This document shows positions 9,095 to 17,532 of a DNA stretch of 64,000 nucleotides, piece by piece; positions within the stretch are counted from its first letter, which is position 1, and each line of letters begins with the position of its first letter. The notes under the pieces are model-generated. The model made no database searches. It was not told the origin of the DNA and worked only from the letters and a program-made list of their open reading frames with translations. The DNA lies in NCBI RefSeq assembly GCF_028829235.1, contig NZ_JAIWJY010000002.1, forward strand, positions 310,001 to 374,000, in the 5' to 3' direction. The position numbers and the translations under genes are program-made. This stretch comes from Tenacibaculum larymnensis (lineage in GTDB: Bacteria > Bacteroidota > Bacteroidia > Flavobacteriales > Flavobacteriaceae).

Positions 9095-9361
9095 TTAAAT
9101 TTCAATATTGAAGAACTCCTTTAGGGGAACTTCCATAGCTATTGCTAATGCTGATATCGTTACTACGTTAGGTGTAACTACAGCTTTCTCTATTTTATAT
9201 AGGTATTGTCTATCTTTTCCTACTAATTCAGCAAGTTGTGTCTGGGTTAAGCCTTTTTGTTTTCTAATTTCTTTAACACGGTTACCAATTTTTATTGGTA
9301 TCTCAGACTTTAATACTTCTAACCTTTTCTCTGATAATTCTATCATATTGTAAATGTCCAA
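9095..9361 (-). CDS. XRE-family helix-turn-helix regulator
   Basis: This 88-residue protein has a Cro/C1-type HTH across residues 25-80: VKEIRKQKGLTQTQLAELVG with the recognition helix in KDRQYLYKIEK, then a TPNVVTISALAIAMEV segment. It is divergent from the lipoprotein gene at 9435, with 73 bp between the starts, so it could regulate itself and that gene from the shared spacer. A small imperfect palindrome (GTCCAATATGAC) overlaps its start codon. An alternative start at 9346 would remove five residues. Confidence 0.85.
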   Translation of the reverse strand: MDIYNMIELSEKRLEVLKSEIPIKIGNRVKEIRKQKGLTQTQLAELVGKDRQYLYKIEKAVVTPNVVTISALAIAMEVPLKEFFNIEI

Positions 9362-9404
9362 TATGACAAATGATATTTTGTAACCTTAAATAACTACATT
9401 TTTG

Positions 9405-9412
9405 TATATTTG
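9405..9412 (+). promoter_or_regulatory. Bacteroidota-type -7 box for the lipoprotein gene
   Basis: TATATTTG matches the TAnnTTTG -7 consensus of Bacteroidota primary sigma factors and lies 22 bp before the ATG at 9435. The nearest upstream TTG (9378-9380) is a few bases further away than usual for a -33 element. Confidence 0.55.
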
Positions 9413-9434
9413 AGCGAATTAAAAATAAAATCTT

Positions 9435-10187
9435 ATGAAAAAATATTTAGCAAGTATTATGATTGCTTTTCTAGTGTCGTGTGGAACAAGCACAAAAGAA
9501 GAAACCCCTAAGGATAACTCTAAAAATGATAACTCAACGGAGAAAGTTATTCAAGCTGAAAAAGAAGAAGAATTAGCAAAGGAAAAGAGAGAGGAAAAGA
9601 AGTTGGAAAAGCTTGACTATTACCTGAATAACTCTTTTGTAACAGATGAAAATGGGATTTCTTACAAGCTAAAGGTAGTTAAAACCATTATTGGTCAGGA
9701 AAATATGTATACTTCTAAAAAAATGTATGTTACTAAAGGGGATATAGGTTTTGATAAGTATGTTGTAGTAAGTTCTTATCGTATTAAAACTCTTTTTAAA
9801 CTTAAATCTAATGGAAAAATTATTGAAAACATTGAACTAGAAGGTTTTTTAGTTAAATCTCAACTCAATGGAGATACTAAATACAATTTTTGGGATTCAA
9901 AATTGAATAAATGGGTTGTTAAAACTAAACAAGATGTAATAATGTTACGTAATATGAGCTGTAATGATAGTTTTATATATTACCCTCAACTCGATTCAAA
10001 AAAACACAGAAAAAATAGAATTACCGAATTTACAAGTGTTTGGTGTAATTTTGGTATTGGAGATGATGTAAAGAATGCAAAAATAGAAGCAATAAATAAA
10101 TGCGGAATGCTTGAAGATAATCTTAAAAATATTCAATATACAACTGATAATCTTTTGGATATTAATAATGTTTTTAAAAGTAATTAG
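9435..10187 (+). CDS. Lipoprotein of unknown function
   Basis: This 250-residue protein has a lipoprotein signal with lipobox LVSCG and the lipidated Cys near residue 16. A charged linker rich in Lys/Glu/Asn follows (about 20-60), then a mature domain with no motif I recognise. The spacer is typical of Bacteroidota surface or periplasmic lipoproteins. It is the last gene before repeat copies A and B and is divergent from an XRE regulator. A lipoprotein beside a secreted-effector module could be a stray immunity protein, but nothing in the sequence proves it. Confidence 0.6.
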   Translation: MKKYLASIMIAFLVSCGTSTKEETPKDNSKNDNSTEKVIQAEKEEELAKEKREEKKLEKLDYYLNNSFVTDENGISYKLKVVKTIIGQENMYTSKKMYVTKGDIGFDKYVVVSSYRIKTLFKLKSNGKIIENIELEGFLVKSQLNGDTKYNFWDSKLNKWVVKTKQDVIMLRNMSCNDSFIYYPQLDSKKHRKNRITEFTSVWCNFGIGDDVKNAKIEAINKCGMLEDNLKNIQYTTDNLLDINNVFKSN

Positions 10188-10269
10188 TTTAGATGAGTCT
10201 AATGAATAAGCTAAAGCAAAATCATTTAAATTAACAGTTGAGAATGTAAGTTTTAAGCTCTCTAATTAT

Positions 10270-10388
10270 TTGCAAAAGTTGTCACTCTGTATTTTTATTA
10301 TTATAAGTAAAAGAACACTATGACAACTTTTGTAATAAAAAAATTAACCTTTAAAAATCTTAAAATGATCTGAAAAGGGTCATTTTTT
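10270..10388. repeat. Cassette-associated repeat, copy A
   Basis: Inverted arms TGCAAAAGTTGTCA (10271-10284) and TGACAACTTTTGTA (10321-10334) flank a 36 bp spacer that is identical in all four copies. A shared AT-rich tail follows and ends in a terminator-like hairpin (AAAATGATC / GGTCATTTT, up to 10388). The variant pair is GTT in the left arm and TAATA after the right arm. It lies 83 bp after the lipoprotein gene. Confidence 0.85.
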
Positions 10389-10423
10389 TATTTAGTGAGT
10401 TAATTCTAATTCTTTAAAAAGTT

Positions 10424-10523
10424 TTGCAAAAGTTGTCACTCTGTATTTTTATTATTATAAGTAAAAGAACACTATGACAACTTTTGCAATCAAAAAATTA
10501 ACCTTTGAAACCTTAAAATGATC
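10424..10523. repeat. Cassette-associated repeat, copy B
   Basis: Arms TGCAAAAGTTGTCA (10425-10438) and TGACAACTTTTGCA (10475-10488) form a perfect 14 bp inverted repeat. The core spacer is the same as in copy A, and the shared tail runs to the AAAATGATC near 10523, after which it diverges. The variant pair is GTT on the left and CAATC on the right. Only 35 bp separate it from copy A, and it precedes the TssD operon by 70 bp. Confidence 0.85.
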
Positions 10524-10592
10524 CGTTTGAGGTCTGATAATGTTTTTATATATTTAAGGTCATAAAAAATTGCACTACACAAAAAAACATCT

Positions 10593-11363
10593 ATGAATAT
10601 AAAAGCCAAACTCTTTGTATGTGGAGAGGAAAGAGAATTAATTTCTACCAGTTTAAATTATATCCGACTCACTGATTGGAATGGTAAACCAACCTCAGCT
10701 TTAATGGGAGGAACTTTTACAGTTACTTACGAATCTCAAATGTATGATGATACCTTTATCGAATGGGGTATTGCCGACAGAGCAGAAAATAAAAAAATAG
10801 ATTACCCTGCTAACTTATATTTATTAAGAGATGGGAAAGTGGTTTTTTACGAAGACGATTTTGATGGAGTAGAATTATTCCAATATAATTTTCAAGATGG
10901 TACACTTATAAACTATCATGAGGTCTTTAATAATCAAGAAGGCATGTATGTTACGTTAACCATATCGCCTGCGATGCAAGATTATCGTTTTTTTAAAAAC
11001 AGTACCGATTGGAGAAGAAAAAGCCGTACTCGTTATATAAAACCTTGGCAAGAGAGTTTTATACCTCCTATAAAAGATACTCCTTATAAAGCGAAAGAAG
11101 ATGTTATGCCAAGATTTAAAAGGTATTTTTTTGAGAATAAGAACGGAGAACGAATACAACAGGATGATATTGAGATAAATGAAAAAGTTATCTTAGTTAT
11201 AGAAACAGAAAATGCAGAGGGAGAAACAGTAACCATTGATTTAAAAGACGATAGCCTAAATTATAAATACCAAGATAAAGTATTAGAAAACGATATTTTG
11301 AAAAGAGTTTCAATCACAGGAAAACAAACAAAATTAGAATTAATAGCTACTGAAGAAAAGTAA
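10593..11363 (+). CDS. tssD: TssD (Hcp-like) type VI secretion tube protein with C-terminal extension
   Basis: This is a 256-residue protein. Residues 1 to about 130 follow the Bacteroidota TssD pattern: MNIKAKLFVCGEE start, then WNGKPTSALMGGTFTVTYES, an FIEWGIAD segment, and a TLTISPAM ending of the tube domain. Ordinary TssD proteins are near 130 residues, so the extra ~125 residues (Pro/Lys linker, then a beta-rich part) make this a specialised TssD, probably one that carries cargo. No T6SS structural genes (TssB, TssC, sheath, baseplate) occur in the window, so it would depend on a system elsewhere. It heads a three-gene module with a metallopeptidase (6 bp downstream) and a lipoprotein, between repeats B and C. 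Confidence 0.75.
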   Translation: MNIKAKLFVCGEERELISTSLNYIRLTDWNGKPTSALMGGTFTVTYESQMYDDTFIEWGIADRAENKKIDYPANLYLLRDGKVVFYEDDFDGVELFQYNFQDGTLINYHEVFNNQEGMYVTLTISPAMQDYRFFKNSTDWRRKSRTRYIKPWQESFIPPIKDTPYKAKEDVMPRFKRYFFENKNGERIQQDDIEINEKVILVIETENAEGETVTIDLKDDSLNYKYQDKVLENDILKRVSITGKQTKLELIATEEK

Positions 11364-11369
11364 ATAAAA

Positions 11370-12662
11370 ATGACTAAAGAAAAGGAAAGAACGTATAAAG
11401 GAATAGCTTCTTTTGATAGTGGTAAAGGAAATACAATGGAAATTACTTTTCCAAAAGTAAGACCAGCATTAAAGTTCACAGCAAATTTAAGAAGGTTAGA
11501 CAATTACAAAGGAGAATTTGGTTTTGATTGGATGAGAGATGATTATCAAACTATATGTAAAGATTACGAAAAGTTAAAAAAAGAATATACTCCAACTAAA
11601 ATTCATGATAAAGATTACTTTGTAACTTGGTTAAGTATGTTTCCTCTGCAAGAAAATGTAAAACTTAAATTAGAAGTTGAGATATTAGAAGGAGAGGCAA
11701 TAGATGTTGATATAATTAAACTCCCATCAAAAGATGGTATACGTTTTGAACCTGAACAAATAAAAGTAAATGAAGCTGAGAGTAAGCAAATAAAAATTAT
11801 TTGTAATTCGCCTTTAAGTAGTGATGTAATGATTGACCTGTTAGATAAGAATGATGAAAAGGTAGGTGCTATCAATGTAGTTAAGAATGATGAAGTATTG
11901 AGTTTACTGATAAATATTGTTTTAGTTTCTGAAAGCAGACATATTGAAAAGTTAAAAGAATTGTTTGGTAATAGAATAAATAGTCTTGAAGAATTTCTTC
12001 AAAAGAGGTCTTTTAATCAGGCTTTTATTAAGCCAGTTTTAACGAATAATTTAAATAATGCTCCTATTATTTCTTTAGATGATTTTGACGAAGATGATTA
12101 TAGTGGAACAAATTTGTCTAAAAAAGGAAAAGACAGAATAATAAAAAGATTTGAAGATAATATAAATTTCGAAAAAGGTATTTCTGTTTTTCTAATAGCA
12201 AAAAATCATGAAAGGAATCAAGCAGGTGATTCAAGAGTAATACCTCTTGATTGGAGTTATGTGTTTATGTATGTTAATGCAGGTAATATTTCTGATTTCA
12301 CACATGAGATTGGTCATGCATTAGGGCTTACACATTCTTTTATTGAAGATAAAAAATATGATAGAACAGAGAGCAAGGTAAATAAAGTTAAAAGTTACAA
12401 GGAACAATTAAAGAAGCAAGAGGAATATTTAAATAAAAAATTAAGTGAAGAGGGTAGAAAAACGGTAAACAACAATATACGTATATTAACAAAGAATATT
12501 AAAATTCTTGAAGATAATTTTTCAATAGGAGATAACAATCCTTATAAATTTACGCAAAGTAAGACAGATAATTTTATGGATTATTATAATGATGCAAAAA
12601 GTTTTTATAAGTGGCAATGGAATGTTATGTTTAAAGAAGTAAAAAAATATTATTCTAATTAA
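11370..12662 (+). CDS. Putative T6SS-associated zinc metallopeptidase effector
   Basis: This 430-residue protein lacks a signal peptide. A zinc-binding HEIGHALGLTH motif (HExxHxxGxxH, metzincin type) lies near residues 312-322. A Lys/Glu-rich coiled-coil-like segment follows (about 330-385), and NFMDYYND near the C-terminus could supply the Met-turn. The N-terminal 90 residues (NYKGEFGFDWMRDDY region) are not peptidase-like and may be an adaptor for loading on TssD. A missing signal sequence with an adjacent TssD fits type VI export. The downstream lipoprotein, starting on the next base, would be the immunity protein. The peptidase motif is visible; the effector role is inferred. Confidence 0.7.
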   Translation: MTKEKERTYKGIASFDSGKGNTMEITFPKVRPALKFTANLRRLDNYKGEFGFDWMRDDYQTICKDYEKLKKEYTPTKIHDKDYFVTWLSMFPLQENVKLKLEVEILEGEAIDVDIIKLPSKDGIRFEPEQIKVNEAESKQIKIICNSPLSSDVMIDLLDKNDEKVGAINVVKNDEVLSLLINIVLVSESRHIEKLKELFGNRINSLEEFLQKRSFNQAFIKPVLTNNLNNAPIISLDDFDEDDYSGTNLSKKGKDRIIKRFEDNINFEKGISVFLIAKNHERNQAGDSRVIPLDWSYVFMYVNAGNISDFTHEIGHALGLTHSFIEDKKYDRTESKVNKVKSYKEQLKKQEEYLNKKLSEEGRKTVNNNIRILTKNIKILEDNFSIGDNNPYKFTQSKTDNFMDYYNDAKSFYKWQWNVMFKEVKKYYSN

Positions 12663-13088
12663 ATGAAAAGGTATATATATATTATTTTATTCTTATTTTC
12701 TTGCTCTAATAAAGTAGCTCCAACCAAGGTTATATCAACTACAGAGAAACAACAAAACAGCAAGATAAAATTATTATCAGGTAAGATACTTCCTGTTCCA
12801 CAACCAAAGGAGTATACTTCAGCAATTTTATTGTTGTATTATAATGATTCTACCAAAATTTACGCAGGTTCTGATTTTGATGGAAATTTTACTTTTTACG
12901 ATTTTAAACCTAATAAAGTTGATGAAAAATCATACATATATGCTGTAAATAAAGGATGCATCTCTAAAAAAATAATGTTCGATAGTTTAAAGATACCTAT
13001 ACTTATTAAATTGAAGCAGGATTCTATAAATGGACTTTCGTATGATGAATATATTAAATTATTAAATAAAAGTAGACCTATTGATTAA
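12663..13088 (+). CDS. Small lipoprotein, candidate immunity protein for the metallopeptidase
   Basis: This 141-residue protein has a lipoprotein signal (hydrophobic IYIILFLF then SCSN; lipidated Cys near residue 14). The mature part contains a short beta-rich carboxypeptidase-regulatory-like stretch (SGKILPVPQPKEY, then YAGSDFDGNFTFYDF). Its ATG immediately follows the stop of the peptidase gene, implying coupled translation. Periplasm-facing immunity lipoproteins are common partners of T6SS effectors that act in the periplasm, which fits the position. The immunity role is inferred from context only. Confidence 0.6.
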   Translation: MKRYIYIILFLFSCSNKVAPTKVISTTEKQQNSKIKLLSGKILPVPQPKEYTSAILLLYYNDSTKIYAGSDFDGNFTFYDFKPNKVDEKSYIYAVNKGCISKKIMFDSLKIPILIKLKQDSINGLSYDEYIKLLNKSRPID

Positions 13089-13492
13089 TCATGATTCAAA
13101 TTCAAAAATAAATAGTAATGTAATACTTTGTTATAGGTCTAAAAAGTGTATTTATAAAGACTTTAGAGGGAAAGAATAATTATAATGTACTCTAGCTTAT
13201 TACTAGTTGTGCTTATTGCTTGAAGAAAACATAGTTAATGAAAAAGAATATAGATAGATGAGTGGAGAAGCTTATCAATCCATCCGTAGTTTTGAGAATA
13301 GATGGTTTAAGTAAATCAAATCTATAATTTATACTTTATTACTTTGCGTTTTTTTTACTTAAAAGTCTCTTCAATCACCTTCTTAAAGTTGTTTTTTAGA
13401 TGTTTTAAGAGGTTTTGATAAGTGATTCATTATATCTTGTTAGAAGGCTTTAAAACAGCTTAGAAGGCGTAAAAACACCTTCTATAAAAGAC

Positions 13493-13606
13493 TGCAAAAT
13501 CTGTCACTCTGTATTTTTATTATTATAAGTAAAAGAACACTATGACAATTTTTGCAATCAAAAAATAACCTTTGAAACCTTAAAATGATCTGAAAAGGGT
13601 CATTTT
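13493..13606. repeat. Cassette-associated repeat, copy C
   Basis: The left arm TGCAAAATCTGTCA (13493-13506) and right arm TGACAATTTTTGCA (13543-13556) flank the invariant 36 bp spacer, and the tail runs through the hairpin AAAATGATC / GGTCATTTT to 13606. The variant pair is TCT on the left and CAATC on the right. One A/T-tract base is missing compared with A, B and D. The rest of the gap 13089-13671 shows no gene. Confidence 0.85.
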
Positions 13607-13671
13607 AATTTTTGAATACATTTCTTTTATACTAAAACTAACCACAGTGTTTAGATATAGAGATAGAAAAA

Positions 13672-16386
13672 TTATAATTTTTCAAACTCTTTTAATTTTC
13701 CTTTTTGAAAAGCGTAGAAAATTTTCTTTAAATTTGATTCAAAAGATTGTAGATTAGTTATATTCATAGAACTACTTTTATGTGGGGTAATTTTAAATTT
13801 TAAGCTTAATCTTCCATCTGGTTCAGGTTTGTTTTTAAGTGCCCCTGAGAAATTAATTTCGACCTCCATTTTACCACTGACCTCTAATTGTTTATGATTA
13901 AAAGTATATAAAACTTTTATTTTCTCTAAAAGGATATATTTCCTAATGTTCTCATCTTTTAACTCATTGATTTCATGTAGCTTTTTTCCTCTTATTGAAG
14001 TTACTATGTTTTTACCAGCTTTGTCATTTAATTCTTCAGGTATACTCATAGTTTCATCTAGGGCATAGCTAGAAGCTACTAAATCGACATTTTGAAATAC
14101 AACATGATTGGTGATATCCGTAAAACTCAATAAAAAGAGAACTCTTTCTTCATTTGAAGTAAAGTCTTTAAACATTATTTCATTAGTGATTTTTTTAATG
14201 ATTTTTCTTTCTTTGAGATTGTTTTCAATAAAAGTTAGAGAAGATTTCGTTAATTGTCCTCCTAATGTAGTTTGAAAAAGCTGAATAGGTTCAATGCTGT
14301 TTCCCTTATTTGTAAATACTACTTTTTCTACACTTTGTATTTTACTTAGCATAGCTTGTTTGTTAGGGTCGTATTCTTCAATAAAAATTTCTAGTATCAC
14401 ATTATCACTTTGAGTTTTAGTTTGGACATCAATTAGTTTTGCGTCTTTAGATTTTAATTTTTCATTAATATTATGTTTAATGTCAGGAATTGATTTTTTT
14501 ATAACACTTTCTAAAGCTTTTGTTTCTATTATTTCTAATGTAACATAAGGTCGTTTAGGAACTTCCTTAGAATATACTCTCTTTGAAAGGACAAGTTTAG
14601 TTAAGTTTTCAACATCTGAAGGGCTAAACAAAATTTTAGTCATTGTTCCAATGATTTTTGTTTTGTCAGAACTTCTGAAATGAATTCCTTTTTCTTTAGC
14701 AAGAAAATCCCTTAGATCATCGGACTTAATCCTATCAGAATTTAAAAAAGGTTTGATAAGGCTACCGTATGGTAAGTAATTATTTAAAAAATCACTATTA
14801 GGTTTATAATTAACTTGTTTTAGTTGCGATTCATCAACCAATTCATTAATTGAAGAATCGTTATTAGCATAAAGAGGTTGATCTTTAACAAAATTAGAAT
14901 CTATTTCACTTAATCTATGAACACTAACTTTATCTAATAACAAATTATCATTAAATGTTCTTAATATATCTCTAACTTCATTTTTTGTTTCATTGTTTTC
15001 AATATATTCAGGAAAGTATATTAAGTATTCATTTGCAAAACCAGAAGTAATTGAAATAGTAAGCCAGACAATTTTTTTTAAATTGACAGGAGAATAAGTA
15101 TCATTGCAGAAAATTAAAACACTAATCTTATCTTTATTTTCTTTCACGATAGGTAAAACAGAAGAGGTTAAAAATTGTGGAGGAAGATATTGAGCTCTTT
15201 TTCCTATTTTCCCTTCCGATACAATATCTTCGGTTTGTGGATATAAAAACTTTATAGACGTCTCTGGACGATAAGTTTTAGCAGTAATTATTGAACGATA
15301 TAAAAAATACAACTGTTTATTATCTATGGTATAATAGATATAATCTTTTAAAGTGTGTTTTTTACTATCAAAACTCCTTACCTTATGTCTAAAAGTTTCT
15401 TTGTCTTCGTTTATTTCTTTTGATAAAAGAAAATGTATTACGTTCTTTGAATATGTTTTTTCTTCAGAATCAGTATGCTTTTTTTCAAACCCTTCGGAAA
15501 CCTTACCTAATGCTTGATATAATTGGACAATTTTTTTCTTATCTATATCTGCATAGGAGTTAACGACTAAAGACTGTATATATATGTAGTTTAAGTTATT
15601 GTCTTTTAGCTTGTCTTCGTCAAGACTACAGAAATCAATTATAAATTCATCATCTTTTCCAGTTCTATCATTATATTCGGAATACATTTGTTTGTAATTA
15701 AAATTATCCCATCCTATCAGACTCAAAAAATTAGCAATAACTAGGTGTTCTGTGTCGAAAGACTCAGTATAATTATTTGCTTCTTTTTTAAGATAACTAT
15801 AAAGATGCTTTTCTGCCTGTTTTTTTATATCTAAAATAACATTTATTAAAGCTTCTTCTAATTCCTTTTTTGAAAACTCTTTCCCTTTTAGTGAATTTTC
15901 AATAAATATATTTTTAAGTGCAGTTGACATTATTTTTCTAACATTAATGTCAATGTTTTCCTTATTTCTTTTATGTAAAAAAGAATCAATTTTTTCTACT
16001 ATAAGAGCGTTTAAACTGTCGTATTCTAAGGCTCTTACTTTTACAGTTGCGCCATTTATAATATTGTTACTTTGTTTAAGTTCGGTTTTTAACTTGTTTT
16101 GAAGAGAACCTACTAGGTACAATTGATATTCACTAGCACTTGGCATATCTTTTTTGAGTTCTTCAATCCATTTTGAAGCGTTAGAAAATTCTATATTATT
16201 TTTGGAAGACTTTACTTGTACAGCAATATTTTTATTATTTGCATAATTCCATAAAATATCAACCTTTTCGAGTTTTTCATTTGGCTCTAATGTAACTTTT
16301 TCCCAGCTTTCTCTGTCGTCTAAAGATTCGATTACTGCAACAATAGTTTGGATTATATAACCCCTAAGACCTTCTTGTCCTCCCAT
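13672..16386 (-). CDS. Large protein with nuclease-like N-terminal domain, probable defence gene
   Basis: This 904-residue protein is on the opposite strand to its neighbours. The N-terminus reads MGGQEGLRGYIIQT, then a Glu-rich strand (VTLEPNEK), VDILW near residue 45 and IAVQVKSSK near residues 55-63. That D...QVK arrangement is what PD-(D/E)xK nucleases show, and it recalls the DUF4297/Cap4-type nuclease domain found in defence proteins. The remaining ~700 residues are helical and charged with no motif I can name, possibly a sensor or target-binding region. It is the sole gene between repeats C and D, so it may be a cassette in its own right. The nuclease assignment is a pattern match. Confidence 0.55.
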   Translation of the reverse strand: MGGQEGLRGYIIQTIVAVIESLDDRESWEKVTLEPNEKLEKVDILWNYANNKNIAVQVKSSKNNIEFSNASKWIEELKKDMPSASEYQLYLVGSLQNKLKTELKQSNNIINGATVKVRALEYDSLNALIVEKIDSFLHKRNKENIDINVRKIMSTALKNIFIENSLKGKEFSKKELEEALINVILDIKKQAEKHLYSYLKKEANNYTESFDTEHLVIANFLSLIGWDNFNYKQMYSEYNDRTGKDDEFIIDFCSLDEDKLKDNNLNYIYIQSLVVNSYADIDKKKIVQLYQALGKVSEGFEKKHTDSEEKTYSKNVIHFLLSKEINEDKETFRHKVRSFDSKKHTLKDYIYYTIDNKQLYFLYRSIITAKTYRPETSIKFLYPQTEDIVSEGKIGKRAQYLPPQFLTSSVLPIVKENKDKISVLIFCNDTYSPVNLKKIVWLTISITSGFANEYLIYFPEYIENNETKNEVRDILRTFNDNLLLDKVSVHRLSEIDSNFVKDQPLYANNDSSINELVDESQLKQVNYKPNSDFLNNYLPYGSLIKPFLNSDRIKSDDLRDFLAKEKGIHFRSSDKTKIIGTMTKILFSPSDVENLTKLVLSKRVYSKEVPKRPYVTLEIIETKALESVIKKSIPDIKHNINEKLKSKDAKLIDVQTKTQSDNVILEIFIEEYDPNKQAMLSKIQSVEKVVFTNKGNSIEPIQLFQTTLGGQLTKSSLTFIENNLKERKIIKKITNEIMFKDFTSNEERVLFLLSFTDITNHVVFQNVDLVASSYALDETMSIPEELNDKAGKNIVTSIRGKKLHEINELKDENIRKYILLEKIKVLYTFNHKQLEVSGKMEVEINFSGALKNKPEPDGRLSLKFKITPHKSSSMNITNLQSFESNLKKIFYAFQKGKLKEFEKL

Positions 16387-16940
16387 ATTAAATAGCTTTA
16401 ATTTTTTTGTACTAAAATATTAAATTTTATTATAAATATTCCATTAAAGAAGTCTCTATTTTTAGCTTCTTAAAAGTTAGTATTTCAATTTCTTTAGCAA
16501 GATAGTACTTTGATAGAACTAGTTTTTATGGGAAGCCATAGAGGTTTCTTTTGAAAATTCTTTTAGGATTTATTCTTTTTATTAAAAGAATTATTATAAA
16601 ATGTATGTCATTTTAATTTATTTTTGTGACGGAAAATAGGCTTCTTTTTAGAGAATTATAAGTTCGAAAGAAGCAAGTAACTTTATCGGAGAACCGTTTC
16701 GTATAACTCAGATTAATAAGATATGTATGTTTTGCATTTGTATAAAGCAAATAAAAGTATTCTGTTATCAGTTGTTGGGGCTTGGAGGAATAACCTTGAA
16801 GTTATTAAATGTATTAAAGTTTAGTAGATTCTAGTACAGTGAGGTGAGAGAGTTAAAGAGAAAAAGTTTTTAACTTATTTCTACTCTTGTATATACTTGA
16901 TAAACGAGAGGGAAAAAAACTTAAAACCTTTGAATAAAAA
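16387..16940. other. Gene-free stretch upstream of the 904-residue gene
   Basis: No credible reading frame is seen. A hairpin GCTTCTTT (16640-16647) with AAAGAAGC (16667-16674) is present. The promoter of the 904-residue gene should lie at the left end, but no clear -7 box was identified. Confidence 0.4.
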
Positions 16941-17039
16941 TTGCAAAATCTGTCACTCTGTATTTTTATTATTATAAGTAAAAGAACACTATGACAACTT
17001 TTGTAATAAAAAAATTAACCTTTGAAACCTTAAAATGAT
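16941..17039. repeat. Cassette-associated repeat, copy D
   Basis: The left arm TGCAAAATCTGTCA (16942-16955) and right arm TGACAACTTTTGTA (16992-17005) flank the same 36 bp spacer; the tail follows to AAAATGATT at 17040. The variant pair is TCT on the left and TAATA on the right, the fourth possible combination. Confidence 0.85.
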
Positions 17040-17236
17040 TCTTTTGTGATAGAATTTACAAATAAGAAAACAACAATATTCTAAACTATAGAAAACAATT
17101 ATTTTGATTTTTTATGAACTGCTTCTGAGTTTTGAAATTCTTTGCGTTTCATTTTGTATAGAAGTTTTGCTTACCTTTTTAGGTCTAATTAGTTTAGGAA
17201 AGACCTTATTTGTAAGTTAATAATATATCACCAAAT

Positions 17237-17413
17237 ATGAATGAAGAAAAAAATAAAGCAAGTGCAGTTATTGCAATGGTTAGTGCGTCTGGAGCATCAG
17301 TTGGATTCAGTTTAGCTGTTGCGGTAGGAATACCTTTAACAGTTCCTATGGCAATAGGAGCAGGAATTAGTTGTTTAGCTTTTAGTATAATAAAGGTTTA
17401 TAGAAAAAATTAA
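17237..17413 (+). CDS. 58-residue hydrophobic membrane peptide
   Basis: ATG at 17237 and TAA at 17411-17413 bound a 58-residue frame. A short charged N-terminus (MNEEKNK) is followed by two hydrophobic, Gly/Ala/Ser-rich segments (about 8-30 and 32-50) and a basic end (KVYRKN). This resembles small two-helix membrane peptides, and could equally be a toxin, a holin-like peptide or an immunity component. It follows repeat D by about 200 bp. An AT-rich inverted stretch rich in AACTACTTTAA follows the stop. Confidence 0.5.
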   Translation: MNEEKNKASAVIAMVSASGASVGFSLAVAVGIPLTVPMAIGAGISCLAFSIIKVYRKN

Positions 17414-17532
17414 AGTAGTTGAATATTCAACTACTTTAATTTAAATTTTTATTAGTTCTCTTATAAGTAAAAAATAGTGAGTTAGAGTGCTTGAAAAATG
17501 CTTTACTTTTGTTTGTATATATACAAAAACAG

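Noticed and set aside
10270..17039. Repeats A-D as classical integron attC sites
   Set aside because: The arms read GTTGTCA/TGACAAC and do not fit the RYYYAAC/GTTRRRY core sites, and no IntI-specific feature is visible. I keep the cassette idea but not the integron label.
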